A DNA stretch of 64,000 bases from Croceibacterium ferulae (GTDB lineage Bacteria > Pseudomonadota > Alphaproteobacteria > Sphingomonadales > Sphingomonadaceae): the NCBI RefSeq assembly GCF_003660445.1, contig NZ_QZVQ01000002.1, positions 124,001-188,000 on the forward strand, in the 5' to 3' direction. Position 1 is the first letter of the stretch, and each line of letters begins with the position of its first letter. The notes beneath the pieces are model-generated. The model was not told the origin of the DNA. It ran no database searches and was given only the letters and a program-made list of their open reading frames with translations. This document shows, piece by piece, positions 63,868-64,000 of this stretch. The position numbers were made by a program, and so were the translations under genes.

Positions 63868-64000
63868 TCACTTCTTCTTCAGGGCATCCGGCTTGTGCAC
63901 GGCTTCCTTGCCCGACTTGTCGCTCTTCACGCGATATTGCGGGTCGTCCTTGCTGGCCTTGGCGGTGTGGCCGCCCGCCTTGGTGGTTCCGGTTTCCTTC
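63868..64000 (-). CDS. C-terminal fragment, DUF2945 (hypervirulence-associated TUDOR-like) protein
   Basis: The minus-strand frame is open from the window edge to a TGA at 63870-63868. Its 43 residues include GGHTAKASKDDPQYRVKSDK, then SGKEAVHKPDALKKK, matching the end of small DUF2945 proteins (a lysine-rich SH3/TUDOR-like barrel). The N-terminus lies beyond the window. It is upstream of the ThDP gene on the same strand, 68 bp away. The function is unknown. Confidence 0.78.
   Translation of the reverse strand, partial: KETGTTKAGGHTAKASKDDPQYRVKSDKSGKEAVHKPDALKKK

Overview
The window looks like a chromosomal segment of a high-GC alphaproteobacterium, most likely a sphingomonad (Sphingomonadales, Erythrobacteraceae or Sphingomonadaceae). 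The clues are the block nfuA-tsaB-rimI-mucR-fur-plsC-miaB, a Ros/MucR regulator, an F1-ATPase zeta inhibitor gene (DUF1476), a CrtZ carotenoid hydroxylase, a split cobalamin-dependent methionine synthase and TonB-dependent B12 uptake. Nearly all of it is housekeeping DNA with short intergenic gaps and many ATGA/GTGA stop-start overlaps. I saw no insertion sequence, integrase, prophage, CRISPR array or rRNA. The one RNA gene is tRNA-Ser(GGA), and the clearest structured RNA is a cobalamin riboswitch.

Layout. 1-6005: the tail of an RcnB-like gene, then infB-ylxR-nusA-rimP on the minus strand. 6170-11843: a DEDD exonuclease, then the phage-shock (Psp) locus: pspF divergent from a sigma-54 promoter that drives a 50-aa membrane peptide, pspA, pspB, pspC and five further small membrane/coiled-coil proteins, followed by sufE and a DUF454 gene. 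11900-17163: glutaminase, crtZ, leuC, a hypoxanthine-DNA glycosylase, leuD, then zeta inhibitor-bolA-grxD with a clear terminator. 17240-25285 (minus): DUF4142 protein, membrane-anchored aspartyl protease, ergothioneine genes egtD/egtB, class II DAHP synthase, large M16 protease. 25389-30311 (plus): nfuA to miaB. 30354-37625: infC (rare ATA start), pdeM, hemF, rsh, NYN-LOTUS protein, MerC-like protein, cyclophilin, zincin. 37724-44783: tRNA-Ser, a six-gene Mrp antiporter operon and a DedA protein. 44997-50636: PQQ-type aldose dehydrogenase plus a secreted PKD protein, divergent from a secreted GH2 enzyme. 50642-61850 (minus): S46 peptidase-cobO, then riboswitch-btuB-btuF-btuC-btuD-metH(N)-metH(C). 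62015-64000: a pyruvate-oxidase-like ThDP enzyme and the tail of a DUF2945 (TUDOR-like) protein.

How the genes work together. The Psp locus is an envelope-stress module in which the usual PspB/PspC pair is followed by a tandem array of related small proteins. All of these end in a recognisable module (LERI[V/A]TD, then IExLRD). This is the most unusual feature of the window. The B12 block joins uptake (BtuBFCD) to the main B12 consumer (MetH) behind one riboswitch, with corrinoid adenosylation (CobO) just upstream. SufE, NfuA, BolA, GrxD and Fur form a dispersed iron-sulfur and iron-homeostasis theme. Every family assignment comes from reading motifs, not from database searches.
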